A stretch of DNA of 12,557 nucleotides from CAZILN01 sp964540005 (lineage in GTDB: Bacteria; Bacteroidota; Bacteroidia; Bacteroidales; SM23-62): the NCBI GenBank assembly GCA_964540005.1, contig CAZILN010000087.1, positions 1 through 12,557 on the forward strand. The letters are read 5' to 3'. This document shows, piece after piece, positions 1 through 7,334 of the stretch; within the stretch, counting starts at the first letter, position 1; each line of letters opens with the position of its first letter. The position numbers were made by a program, and so were the translations under genes. A model generated the notes under the pieces. It ran no database searches, was not told where the DNA came from, and saw only the letters and a program-made list of their open reading frames with translations.

Positions 1-2
1 CC

Positions 3-2318
3 CCGCTGCTTGTTGTTGATAAGGAGGAAAAACTCCAGCCTCTGGTCGATAAGAAGGGACGGTTCATCCCCCATGAAAATATGGATGATGATTTTGTCAG
101 TAAGTTTGTAAACCTGCAGAAATACCAGGATTTCTCAGGGAAGTATGTTAAGAATGAATATGATGAAAGCATCCCTGAAGGCACAGAAACCACGGATGTG
201 CAAATAGCAGTATCACTTAAACATAAAAAACAGGCATTCCAGATTGCACGATATGTGCATAATTACCCTCACTGCTGGAGAACGGATAAACCGGTTCTGT
301 ATTATCCCATGGAAGCCTGGTTTATACGGACCACAGCCCTTAAGGACAGACTTATTGAACTGAATAATACCATAAACTGGAAACCGGTATCGACCGGAAC
401 CGGGCGTTTCGGTAAGTGGCTTGAAAACCTGGTGGACTGGAACCTCTCCCGTACCCGTTTCTGGGGAACACCATTACCTGTCTGGATGACAGAAGATAAG
501 AATGAGCAAAAATGTATAGGATCCGTAGCCGATTTAAAGAATGAAATTAACAGCTCAGTTAAGGCAGGATTTATGAAAGGGAATCCACTGGCTGATTTTA
601 TCCCGGGCGATCATTCTGCTGATAATTATGAGAAATTTGATCTTCATCGTCCCTTTGTTGATGAGATCATCCTGGTATCAGAAAGCGGGAAAAAGATGTT
701 CAGGGAACCTGATCTGATAGACGGGTGGTTTGATTCAGGGGCTATGCCCTATGCCCAGTGGCATTATCCATTTGAGAACATTGACTCCTTCGACAAAATT
801 TTTCCGGCTGATTTTATCGCCGAAGGAGTTGATCAGACAAGGGGTTGGTTCTTTACCCTTCATGCTATTGCCGTAATGATCTCCGATTCTGTATCCTTTA
901 AGAACATCATCTCCAATGGTCTTGTCCTGGATAAACTGGGAAATAAAATGTCAAAGCGGCATGGCAATGCTGTCGATCCTTACCAGACAATAGATACCCA
1001 CGGAGCTGATGCCCTCAGATGGTATATGATCACAAATGCACAACCATGGGATAACCTGCGGTTTGATATCTCCGGAGTAAATGAGGTAAAACGAAAATTT
1101 TTCGGGACCCTTTTCAACACCTATTCCTTTTTTGCCCTGTATGCTAATATTGACAAGTTCTGTTTTAAGGAAGATCCCATAGCTCTTTCTGACAGGCCGG
1201 AAATTGACCGGTGGATCATCTCACTGCTGAATACTCTGGTAAAAGAGACAGGGGAGCATTATGAAGATTATGAACCCACCAAAGCCGCAAGAGCCATTCA
1301 GGAATTCGTCATTGAAAATCTCAGTAACTGGTACGTTCGCCTGAACCGGAAAAGGTTTTGGGGAGGATCATTCGACCAGGATAAGCTGTCAGCCTATCAG
1401 ACACTTTATAGCTGCCTGGAAACCATTTCATTACTGATAGCCCCGCTTGTACCATTTTTTGCAGACAGGTTGTTTTCTGATCTTAACAGGGTAACCGGGC
1501 GGTTTACCGTGGATAGTGTTCATCATACTGATTTTCCGGATTTTGATCAGGACCTGATCGATAAAAGCCTTGAGGAAAGAATGGATCTGGCACAAAAAAT
1601 ATCCTCCATGGTCCTTGGATTAAGGCGTCAGGTAAATATTAAAGTTAGGCAACCCCTTAACAAGGTGATGATCCCTGTGAGTGAGAAGGGTTTTATGAAA
1701 AAGATAGACGAGGTTAAAGCCCTTATCCTGTCAGAGATAAATGTGAAAGAACTTGAATACCTCTCTGATACAAGCTCTGTGCTTGTCAGGAAAATCAAGC
1801 CCAACTTTAAAACCCTTGGACCCAGATATGGGAAAAATATGAAAGCTATTGCTTCAGAAATATCAAAAATGACCCAGGCTGATATTTCAGCATTCGAGGA
1901 CGAAGGTGTATTTATTCTGAATATTATTGATAATAGTATCCAGTTAAGCCTTGATGATGTGGAGATTATCTCTGAAGATATCCCGGGCTTGCTGGTAGCT
2001 AATGAAGGCAATCTTACGGTTGCCCTTGATATTACAATTACTGAAGATCTGCGATATGAAGGAATTGCAAGAGAGTTTGTAAACAGGATACAGAATTACC
2101 GTAAGGAATCAGGGTTTGAAGTTACTGATAAGATCAATATCAGCATACTGAAGCACCCGGCTATAAACAAAGCAATTAAAAAACATTCGGACTACATCGC
2201 GATACAGACCCTGGCCGCTAAAGTTCAGCTGGTGGACCGGCTTCCGGAAACATCATCCAAGCAGATTGAATTGGAAGAAGATGTTTTTACCCGGCTGAAA
2301 ATTACTCGGATAGATTAA
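3..2318 (+). CDS. ileS: Isoleucyl-tRNA synthetase, C-terminal two thirds (5' end outside window)
   Basis: Charges tRNA(Ile) with isoleucine in the cytoplasm and edits mischarged valine. The frame is open from base 3, so the first methionine codon at 81 is internal; 771 residues are visible and I estimate about 350 are missing upstream, including the HIGH motif. In order one sees the end of the CP1 editing region (YPHCWRT, around 264-284), the catalytic-core signatures NLSRTRFWGTPLPVW (441-485) and WFDSG (726-740), the conserved GVDQTRGWFF, the KMSKR loop (945-959), then the anticodon-binding domain and a long C-terminal extension. No cysteine cluster is present at the C-terminus, unlike E. 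coli IleRS with its zinc finger. The SRTRFWGTP and KMSKR forms resemble the eukaryote-like (type 2) IleRS rather than the E. coli type with KMSKS. The gene is followed 52 bp later by the TraR/DksA-like gene. Identity is secure; the subtype is inferred from motif memory. Confidence 0.97.
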   Translation, partial: PLLVVDKEEKLQPLVDKKGRFIPHENMDDDFVSKFVNLQKYQDFSGKYVKNEYDESIPEGTETTDVQIAVSLKHKKQAFQIARYVHNYPHCWRTDKPVLYYPMEAWFIRTTALKDRLIELNNTINWKPVSTGTGRFGKWLENLVDWNLSRTRFWGTPLPVWMTEDKNEQKCIGSVADLKNEINSSVKAGFMKGNPLADFIPGDHSADNYEKFDLHRPFVDEIILVSESGKKMFREPDLIDGWFDSGAMPYAQWHYPFENIDSFDKIFPADFIAEGVDQTRGWFFTLHAIAVMISDSVSFKNIISNGLVLDKLGNKMSKRHGNAVDPYQTIDTHGADALRWYMITNAQPWDNLRFDISGVNEVKRKFFGTLFNTYSFFALYANIDKFCFKEDPIALSDRPEIDRWIISLLNTLVKETGEHYEDYEPTKAARAIQEFVIENLSNWYVRLNRKRFWGGSFDQDKLSAYQTLYSCLETISLLIAPLVPFFADRLFSDLNRVTGRFTVDSVHHTDFPDFDQDLIDKSLEERMDLAQKISSMVLGLRRQVNIKVRQPLNKVMIPVSEKGFMKKIDEVKALILSEINVKELEYLSDTSSVLVRKIKPNFKTLGPRYGKNMKAIASEISKMTQADISAFEDEGVFILNIIDNSIQLSLDDVEIISEDIPGLLVANEGNLTVALDITITEDLRYEGIAREFVNRIQNYRKESGFEVTDKINISILKHPAINKAIKKHSDYIAIQTLAAKVQLVDRLPETSSKQIELEEDVFTRLKITRID

Positions 2319-2346
2319 GAACAGAATGCTATAATTAAAAATTTCT

Positions 2347-2354
2347 TATATTTG
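2347..2354 (+). promoter_or_regulatory. Bacteroidota-type -7 box upstream of the DksA-like gene
   Basis: TATATTTG is an exact match to the TAnnTTTG -7 consensus known for Bacteroidota housekeeping sigma factors and lies 16 bp before the ATG at 2371. I see no convincing TTTG -33 element at the expected 17-23 bp upstream, so the promoter is a proposal based on one box. If real, it would give a very short leader and let the regulator be transcribed apart from ileS. Confidence 0.45.
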
Positions 2355-2370
2355 GCGAAAATTCAGTGAT

Positions 2371-2745
2371 ATGGGAGAAAAGACAAGATACAATGATGAG
2401 GAGCTGGAGGAATTTAAACAAATAATTCTGAACAAGCTTGATAATGCAAAAAAAGATTACGAGCTGCTGAAGGAAGCTATTACCCACGGTGAAAGTAACG
2501 ATACTCAGGATACTTCTCCGACTTTTAAAGTGTTGGAAGAAGGTGCTGCCACACTATCCAAGGAAGAAGCCGGTAAACTTGCTCAGAGACAGCAAAAATT
2601 CATTCAGCACCTGCAGGCTGCACTGGTTCGTATAGAGAATAAAACCTATGGCATTTGCAGGGTAACGGGAAAGATCATTCCAAAAGAGAGATTAAGAGCA
2701 GTACCCCACGCCACACTAAGTATTGATGCAAAACAACAACAATAA
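2371..2745 (+). CDS. TraR/DksA-family RNA polymerase-binding regulator with degenerate zinc finger
   Basis: 124 residues, mostly charged helix (about 8-90) followed by a compact C-terminal finger. The family binds in the RNA polymerase secondary channel and modulates transcription initiation. The finger keeps the family spacing and the flanking residues (YGICRVTGKI, then RLRAVPHATLSI), but of the four Cys positions only the first is cysteine: C96, T99, S117 and A120. It therefore probably does not bind zinc in the classical way; I recall this pattern from other Bacteroidota homologues. Between the two helices, residues 44-49 read DTQDTS, close to the DxxDxA coiled-coil tip motif of DksA, with Ser for Ala. 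Length and position between ileS and lspA fit the small Bacteroidota DksA-like proteins. No Shine-Dalgarno is evident; a -7 box and a downstream terminator suggest its own transcript. Target genes cannot be told from sequence. Confidence 0.9.
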   Translation: MGEKTRYNDEELEEFKQIILNKLDNAKKDYELLKEAITHGESNDTQDTSPTFKVLEEGAATLSKEEAGKLAQRQQKFIQHLQAALVRIENKTYGICRVTGKIIPKERLRAVPHATLSIDAKQQQ

Positions 2746-2772
2746 GCAGTAAACAAATCCTGACAAAATATG

Positions 2773-2807
2773 AATGATTGAAATCTTTCGGTTTCAATCA
2801 TTTTTTT
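2773..2807 (+). terminator. Intrinsic terminator between the DksA-like gene and lspA
   Basis: A perfect 11-bp inverted repeat, AATGATTGAAA (2773-2783) and TTTCAATCATT (2792-2802), encloses an 8-nt loop and runs into seven consecutive T residues (2801-2807). It starts 27 bp after the stop of the DksA-like gene and ends 11 bp before the lspA start at 2819. The stem is AT-rich, so it may be leaky. Because no clear promoter lies between it and lspA, it may act as a partial terminator that sets the level of read-through into lspA. Confidence 0.8.
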
Positions 2808-2818
2808 ATTTCCAAAAT

Positions 2819-3574
2819 ATGTCTATCACAAAAAAGTCTATTCTACTTATCATTGTTATCTTGATCCTTGACCAGATCCTGAAGATCTGGATCAAGACAA
2901 ATATGAGCCTCGGACAGGAGATCCATGTCATAGGTAACTGGTTCATCCTTCATTTTACTGAAAACAACGGGATGGCCTTCGGAATGGATCTGCCCGGGAA
3001 GTTTGGCAAAACAGTACTATCCCTGTTCCGGATCCTTGCCATTGTTGCCATATCCGTTTATCTCTCTTATATGATCAAACAAAAGGCCCATAAAGGTTTG
3101 ATTATTAGCATTTCTCTTATCCTTGCCGGAGCTATTGGCAATATACTGGATTCTGCCTTCTACGGGATGATCTTTTCAGACAGTTACGGGCGTGTCGCCA
3201 CCCTGTTCCCTGCCGAAGGCGGATATTCCTCGGCCCTTCACGGACGGGTTGTGGATATGCTGTATTTCCCGTTATTAAAAGGAACACTTCCTGACTGGTT
3301 CCCCGTCTGGGGTAATCGATATATAATCTTTTTCCGACCGGTTTTCAATATTGCTGATTCATCCATCACCACCGGCGTTCTGATCATATTGATCTGGCAG
3401 AGAAGGTTTTTCAAAGTATCGGAGAAAACTGAAACAAGCACTGATATTCATGGTAGTTCATCAGGTTCTGAAAGTTCATCAGGTTCTGAAGTTCCTCCAG
3501 GCGATGAGGATACTGGCGGTGCGGATGTAGCAGTTGATCCGGTCGAAACTAAAGAGAAACCGGATACAGAATAA
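2819..3574 (+). CDS. lspA: Lipoprotein signal peptidase (signal peptidase II)
   Basis: Inner-membrane aspartyl protease that removes the signal peptide from diacylglyceryl-modified prolipoproteins. 251 residues with four predicted membrane helices (about 6-25, 65-86, 92-110 and 179-195). Family motifs in order: DQ at 18-19, NNGMAF at 49-54, GNILD at 107-111, the first catalytic Asp in RVVDM (D146) and the second in FNIADSSI (D180). A longer than usual periplasmic stretch sits between GNILD and RVVD, as I recall for Bacteroidota LspA. After the last helix there is a roughly 50-residue Ser/Gly/Glu/Asp-rich tail (from about 200), built partly from an 18-bp tandem repeat and absent from E. coli LspA. 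I chose ATG 2819 (MSITKK, then the first helix); the longer frame from 2774 begins inside the terminator hairpin and would add 15 residues. Converges on rnr with 9 bp between stops. Confidence 0.95.
   Translation: MSITKKSILLIIVILILDQILKIWIKTNMSLGQEIHVIGNWFILHFTENNGMAFGMDLPGKFGKTVLSLFRILAIVAISVYLSYMIKQKAHKGLIISISLILAGAIGNILDSAFYGMIFSDSYGRVATLFPAEGGYSSALHGRVVDMLYFPLLKGTLPDWFPVWGNRYIIFFRPVFNIADSSITTGVLIILIWQRRFFKVSEKTETSTDIHGSSSGSESSSGSEVPPGDEDTGGADVAVDPVETKEKPDTE
3455..3490 (+). repeat. Perfect 18-bp tandem repeat (two copies) in the lspA tail
   Basis: AGTTCATCAGGTTCTGAA occurs at 3455-3472 and again, identical, at 3473-3490. Being a multiple of three, it encodes two in-frame copies of a six-residue unit in the Ser/Gly/Glu-rich tail of LspA. 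A weak third copy may follow at 3491-3508. This kind of unit can gain or lose copies by slippage without changing the frame. Confidence 0.9.
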
Positions 3575-3583
3575 TCAAACGGT

Positions 3584-5761
3584 TCAGACATCGACTAAAC
3601 GAAGGTCAAGCTGCCTCTTGGCCAGGTTTACCCTGAAAATTTCCACTCTTACCTCATCCCCCAGCTGATAGGACTTTCCAGTTCTTTTACCGGCTATCCT
3701 GTAGTTCTCTTCTTCGTATTCATAGAAATCATCCTTCAGATCCCTCATCGAAACCAGGCCTTCACATTTATTCTCGGTTATTTCCACGAATATTCCCCAT
3801 TCTGCTATGCCTGAGATAACACCATCGTATTCCTCTCCGATCTTATCACTCAGAAATTCAACCTGTTTAAGTTTGATGGATGCCCATTCGGCATCCATGG
3901 CCTTACGTTCCATTTCAGAAGAATGATTGCACCTTTTTTCATATTTCTGTTCGTTTTTTGAGGCCCCTTTATTCAGGTAATGTTCCAGCAGCCGGTGGAC
4001 CATCAGGTCGGGATACCTTCTGATGGGAGAGGTAAAGTGAGTATAATATTCGAATGCCAGTCCGTAGTGGCCAATATTCCGGGTGGAATATATGGCCTTG
4101 GCCATGGATCGGATAGCAAGCGTTTCAATGATATTCTGTTCCTTCTTCCCGCGTACCTGTTCGAGCAGTTTATTAACGGAACTGGCGGTTTTTCTTTTAC
4201 TGCTGGTATTTATATTATACCCGAACCTCCTGATAAAACCGGCAAATGAGTCCAGTTTATCCAGATCAGGCCGGTCATGTATGCGATAGACAAAAGTTTT
4301 TGTATTCCGGGTTACCTGCAAATGCTCCCCTTCAGCCTGTTTTGATTGCGGGGGTTTACCTATAAATTCGGCAACCCTTTTATTGGCCAGGAGCATGAAT
4401 TCCTCAATTAGCTGGTTTGAAGCCTTATTTTCTTTATAATATATGCGCAGGGGGGTTCCTTTTTCATCTATTTCAAACTTTACTTCTACCCGTTCGAATG
4501 AAAGGGCTCCATTTCTGAACCGTTCCGTTCTCATGATCTGGGCCAGATCATGCAAAACAAGGATTTCTTTGCTAAGATCTCCTTTGCCCTGCTCTATTAC
4601 TTCCTGTGCCTCCTCATATGTGAATCTCCTGTCTGACCGGATAATTGTCCGTCCGAACCATTCATTGATTATTTCGGCTCTCTCATCAAGCTCAAAAACA
4701 GCTGAAAAGCACAGCTTATCCTCATCAGGCCTAAGTGAGCAAACCTTATTTGATAACTTTTCAGGGAGCATTGGGACGACCCTGTCAACCAGGTAAATTG
4801 AAGTGGCCCTGTCGTATGCTTCCTGATCAATTATTTCCCCAGTTTTTACATAATGACTGACATCGGCAATATGAACCCCTACCTCCCAGTTTCCGTTTTT
4901 CAGTTTCCTGACTGACAGGGCATCATCAAAATCCTGGGCATCAGCCGGATCAATAGTCAGGGTGGGAACAGTTCTGAAATCCCTCCTCCCGGATACTTCT
5001 TCCTTACTGATGTGTTCCCTGATTTTATCAGCTGCAGCTTTCACTTCTTCAGTGAATTTATAGGGCAATTCGAATTCTGCCAGTATTGCATGCATTTCTA
5101 CCTCATGTTCTCCCGGGTTTCCAAGCACCTCAACAATTTCCCCAACAGGGTTTTTGGATCCTTTGGGCCAGTCTGTGATCCTGGCAATGGCTTTCTTTCC
5201 ACTGGTTGCTCCCTTCAGTTTATCCAGCGGTATAAAAAGGTCGTAGGGCATTTGCTTTGAATCCGGGTTCAGGAAAGCAAAATGCTGGGCTACTTCGATA
5301 ATTCCTACGAATGTCTTCCTTGACCTTTCTATTACTTCAACAATTTCCCCTTCCAGCCGTTTTCCCTTACGGCGTGCATACAGATTAACTTTCACCAGGT
5401 CTCCGTTAAGAGCATGATTCAGATTGTTTCGAGAAACAAACACATCTTCCTGAATGTCATCAGAAACGATGAAAGCATACCCGAACCGTGTCAGATCAAC
5501 CTTCCCCACTATGTAGCCACCCCGGGATTTCAACTTGTATTTACCGGTATAAACCTCGATCAGGTCTCCTTTTTCCTTCAGATAATCAAGCACCTGGCTT
5601 ATCAGCCTTTTGTTATGTGAATCCGTGATCTCAAGCCTTTTTGCCAATTGCTTATAGTTGAAGGTCTGGCTGGGACTCTTTGAAAAAATATTAATTAATT
5701 CACTGGAGATTTTAGTTCGTGTATAAGCTGTGGTTTGTTTATTTTTTCCCTTTCTTGCCAT
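3584..5761 (-). CDS. rnr: Ribonuclease R (RNB-family 3'-5' exoribonuclease)
   Basis: Processive 3'-5' exoribonuclease that degrades structured RNA in the cytoplasm. From the chosen start the protein has 725 residues: a basic N-terminus (MARKGKNK), a winged-helix-like segment (about 20-75), two cold-shock-type OB folds (about 80-240), the RNB catalytic domain (about 255-590) and a C-terminal S1 domain beginning near EEYDGVISGIAEWG. The RNB active site is intact: DPADAQDFDD gives D271, D277, D279 and D280, almost the same numbering as E. coli RNase R (D272, D278, D280, D281). The open frame extends to an ATG at 5857, but that codon overlaps the cysS start and would leave no room for a divergent promoter, so I prefer the ATG at 5761; ATG 5797 is another option. 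A TAACTTAG box (minus strand, 5792-5785) is one mismatch from the -7 consensus and would suit the 5761 start. Confidence 0.95.
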   Translation of the reverse strand: MARKGKNKQTTAYTRTKISSELINIFSKSPSQTFNYKQLAKRLEITDSHNKRLISQVLDYLKEKGDLIEVYTGKYKLKSRGGYIVGKVDLTRFGYAFIVSDDIQEDVFVSRNNLNHALNGDLVKVNLYARRKGKRLEGEIVEVIERSRKTFVGIIEVAQHFAFLNPDSKQMPYDLFIPLDKLKGATSGKKAIARITDWPKGSKNPVGEIVEVLGNPGEHEVEMHAILAEFELPYKFTEEVKAAADKIREHISKEEVSGRRDFRTVPTLTIDPADAQDFDDALSVRKLKNGNWEVGVHIADVSHYVKTGEIIDQEAYDRATSIYLVDRVVPMLPEKLSNKVCSLRPDEDKLCFSAVFELDERAEIINEWFGRTIIRSDRRFTYEEAQEVIEQGKGDLSKEILVLHDLAQIMRTERFRNGALSFERVEVKFEIDEKGTPLRIYYKENKASNQLIEEFMLLANKRVAEFIGKPPQSKQAEGEHLQVTRNTKTFVYRIHDRPDLDKLDSFAGFIRRFGYNINTSSKRKTASSVNKLLEQVRGKKEQNIIETLAIRSMAKAIYSTRNIGHYGLAFEYYTHFTSPIRRYPDLMVHRLLEHYLNKGASKNEQKYEKRCNHSSEMERKAMDAEWASIKLKQVEFLSDKIGEEYDGVISGIAEWGIFVEITENKCEGLVSMRDLKDDFYEYEEENYRIAGKRTGKSYQLGDEVRVEIFRVNLAKRQLDLRLVDV

Positions 5762-5802
5762 TGTTGCTGTATTATTAGAATCATCTAAGTTAGGCATGAA
5801 AA

Positions 5803-5835
5803 TTGGTTTTAACTTCCTTTCTTTTGCTATTTTTA
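5803..5835 (+). promoter_or_regulatory. Possible cysS promoter in the rnr-cysS divergent region
   Basis: TTGG (5803-5806) is followed after 21 bp by TATTTTTA (5828-5835), close to the Bacteroidota TTTG / TAnnTTTG arrangement but with the final G of the -7 box replaced by A. It lies about 20 bp before the cysS ATG. This requires the shorter rnr start; otherwise the whole box would be coding on the other strand. Confidence 0.35.
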
Positions 5836-5842
5836 CATGAGC

Positions 5843-5848
5843 AAAGGA
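5843..5848 (+). promoter_or_regulatory. Shine-Dalgarno-like site of cysS
   Basis: AAAGGA lies 7 nt before the cysS ATG at 5856. It supports that start over the out-of-frame ATG at 5837. Shine-Dalgarno sites are generally infrequent in Bacteroidota, so its presence is worth recording. Confidence 0.5.
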
Positions 5849-5855
5849 ATTCTTC

Positions 5856-7334
5856 ATGATTCATAAATTAGTTATTTACAATACATTAAGCAGGCAGAAG
5901 GAAAAGTTCGAACCCTTGCATCCCCCTTTTGTGGGAATGTATGTCTGCGGACCAACCGTTTATGGACCCCCACACCTGGGCCATGCACGTCCGGCCATTT
6001 CATTCGATATCCTTTTCCGGTACCTGAAACATCTTGATTATCAGGTGCGGTATGTTCGTAATATTACTGATGTCGGGCATCTTGAAGACGATGCTGATCA
6101 GGGGGAAGATAAGATAGCCAAACGGGCCAGGCTGGAGAAGCTGGAACCAATGGAGATAGTTCAGCAGTATACCAATGATTACCGAATGAAAATGAACCAG
6201 CTGAATGTGCTGTCCCCCAGCATAGAGCCCCTGGCATCAGGACATATAATTGAACAGCAGGAAATGATCAGGCAGATCATTAAACAGGGGTATGCCTATG
6301 AGGTCATGGGATCGGTCTATTTTGACATGGAACAATACAGCTCAAAGTATCAGTATGGGAAATTGTCAGGAAGAAAAATCGAGGACCTGCTGACCAATAC
6401 GCGCAAACTGAACAAGCAGGATGAAAAAAGAAACCCCCTGGATTTCGCTATCTGGAAAAAGGCAGATCCTGAACATATTATGCGATGGCCATCTGAATGG
6501 AGCGATGGTTTTCCGGGATGGCATCTGGAATGTTCGGTTATGAGTACAAAATACCTGGGAGAAGTTTTTGATATCCATGGAGGCGGACTGGACCTGTTGT
6601 TTCCTCACCACGAGTGTGAGATTGCCCAGACAGTGGCCGCCAGCGGTAAGGAATCAGTAAGGTACTGGATGCATAACAACCTGATCACCATAAACGGGCA
6701 AAAAATGGGCAAAAGCCTGGGTAATGCCATCACACTGGAGGAATTTTTCAGCGGACAGCATGAATTACTTGAAGGTTCCTACTCGCCTATGTGCATCAGG
6801 TTCTTTATGCTACAGGCTCATTACCGCAGCACACTTGATTTTTCCAACGACGCCCTGCAGGCATCCCAGAAGGGACTGGAACGCCTTTTTGAAGGGATTT
6901 CAACCATTGATAAAATCAAGCCCTCCACAAATTCTACTTTTAATCCGGCGCAGATCGAAAGCAGGTTTTATGAAGCTATGAATGATGACCTGAATACTCC
7001 CGTTGCTGTTTCCGTTCTTTTTGACGGGATCAAAAGCATTAATTCGGCTGTGACCGGCAATGAACAGCTTAGTGCTGTTGATCTTAGAAAGCTCAGGGAG
7101 ATCTACCACCTGTTTGTCAGTGATATCCTTGGACTTAAAAAAGAAAAGGACAGCAAGATGTATGAGTCCCTGAGTGCAGACCTGGTTGAACTATTAATCA
7201 GCATGCGCAGGGAGGCCCGCGACAGAAAGGATTTTTTGGCTGCAGACAAAATACGCGATGACCTGAAGAGTATGGGAGTCATACTCAAAGATACTGCAGA
7301 GTGTACTCAGTGGAGCATCGACAGAAAGGATTAA
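5856..7334 (+). CDS. cysS: Cysteinyl-tRNA synthetase
   Basis: Class I synthetase that charges tRNA(Cys) in the cytoplasm; 492 residues, slightly longer than the E. coli enzyme. The HIGH signature is HLGH (40-43) and the KMSKS loop reads KMGKS (283-287), a variant I recall from other Bacteroidota. The active-site zinc ligands of the family are all present: C31 (YVCGPTVYG), C226 (GWHLEC), H251 and E255 (HHECE). The substrate-specificity segment FDIHGGGLDLLFPHH (238-252) is typical, and RNITDVGHLEDDADQGEDKI follows the Rossmann core. The helical tRNA-binding C-terminus ends with the expected ARDRKDFLAADKIRDDL motif. Start ATG 5856 has an AAAGGA site 7 nt upstream. It is divergent from rnr and runs directly into ispG, so the two are probably cotranscribed. 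Confidence 0.97.
   Translation: MIHKLVIYNTLSRQKEKFEPLHPPFVGMYVCGPTVYGPPHLGHARPAISFDILFRYLKHLDYQVRYVRNITDVGHLEDDADQGEDKIAKRARLEKLEPMEIVQQYTNDYRMKMNQLNVLSPSIEPLASGHIIEQQEMIRQIIKQGYAYEVMGSVYFDMEQYSSKYQYGKLSGRKIEDLLTNTRKLNKQDEKRNPLDFAIWKKADPEHIMRWPSEWSDGFPGWHLECSVMSTKYLGEVFDIHGGGLDLLFPHHECEIAQTVAASGKESVRYWMHNNLITINGQKMGKSLGNAITLEEFFSGQHELLEGSYSPMCIRFFMLQAHYRSTLDFSNDALQASQKGLERLFEGISTIDKIKPSTNSTFNPAQIESRFYEAMNDDLNTPVAVSVLFDGIKSINSAVTGNEQLSAVDLRKLREIYHLFVSDILGLKKEKDSKMYESLSADLVELLISMRREARDRKDFLAADKIRDDLKSMGVILKDTAECTQWSIDRKD

Noticed and set aside
2774..2818. N-terminal extension of LspA by 15 residues
   Set aside because: The start codon lies in the stem of an intrinsic terminator, and the following ATG at 2819 gives the usual short cytoplasmic tip before the first helix.
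3556..3585. Possible bidirectional terminator between lspA and rnr (AACCG and CGGTT)
   Set aside because: Only a 5-bp stem around a 17-19-nt loop with no T-run on either strand.
4443..4796. 117-codon plus-strand frame inside rnr
   Set aside because: Shadow of the RNB domain; composition is Ser/Arg-rich without motifs.
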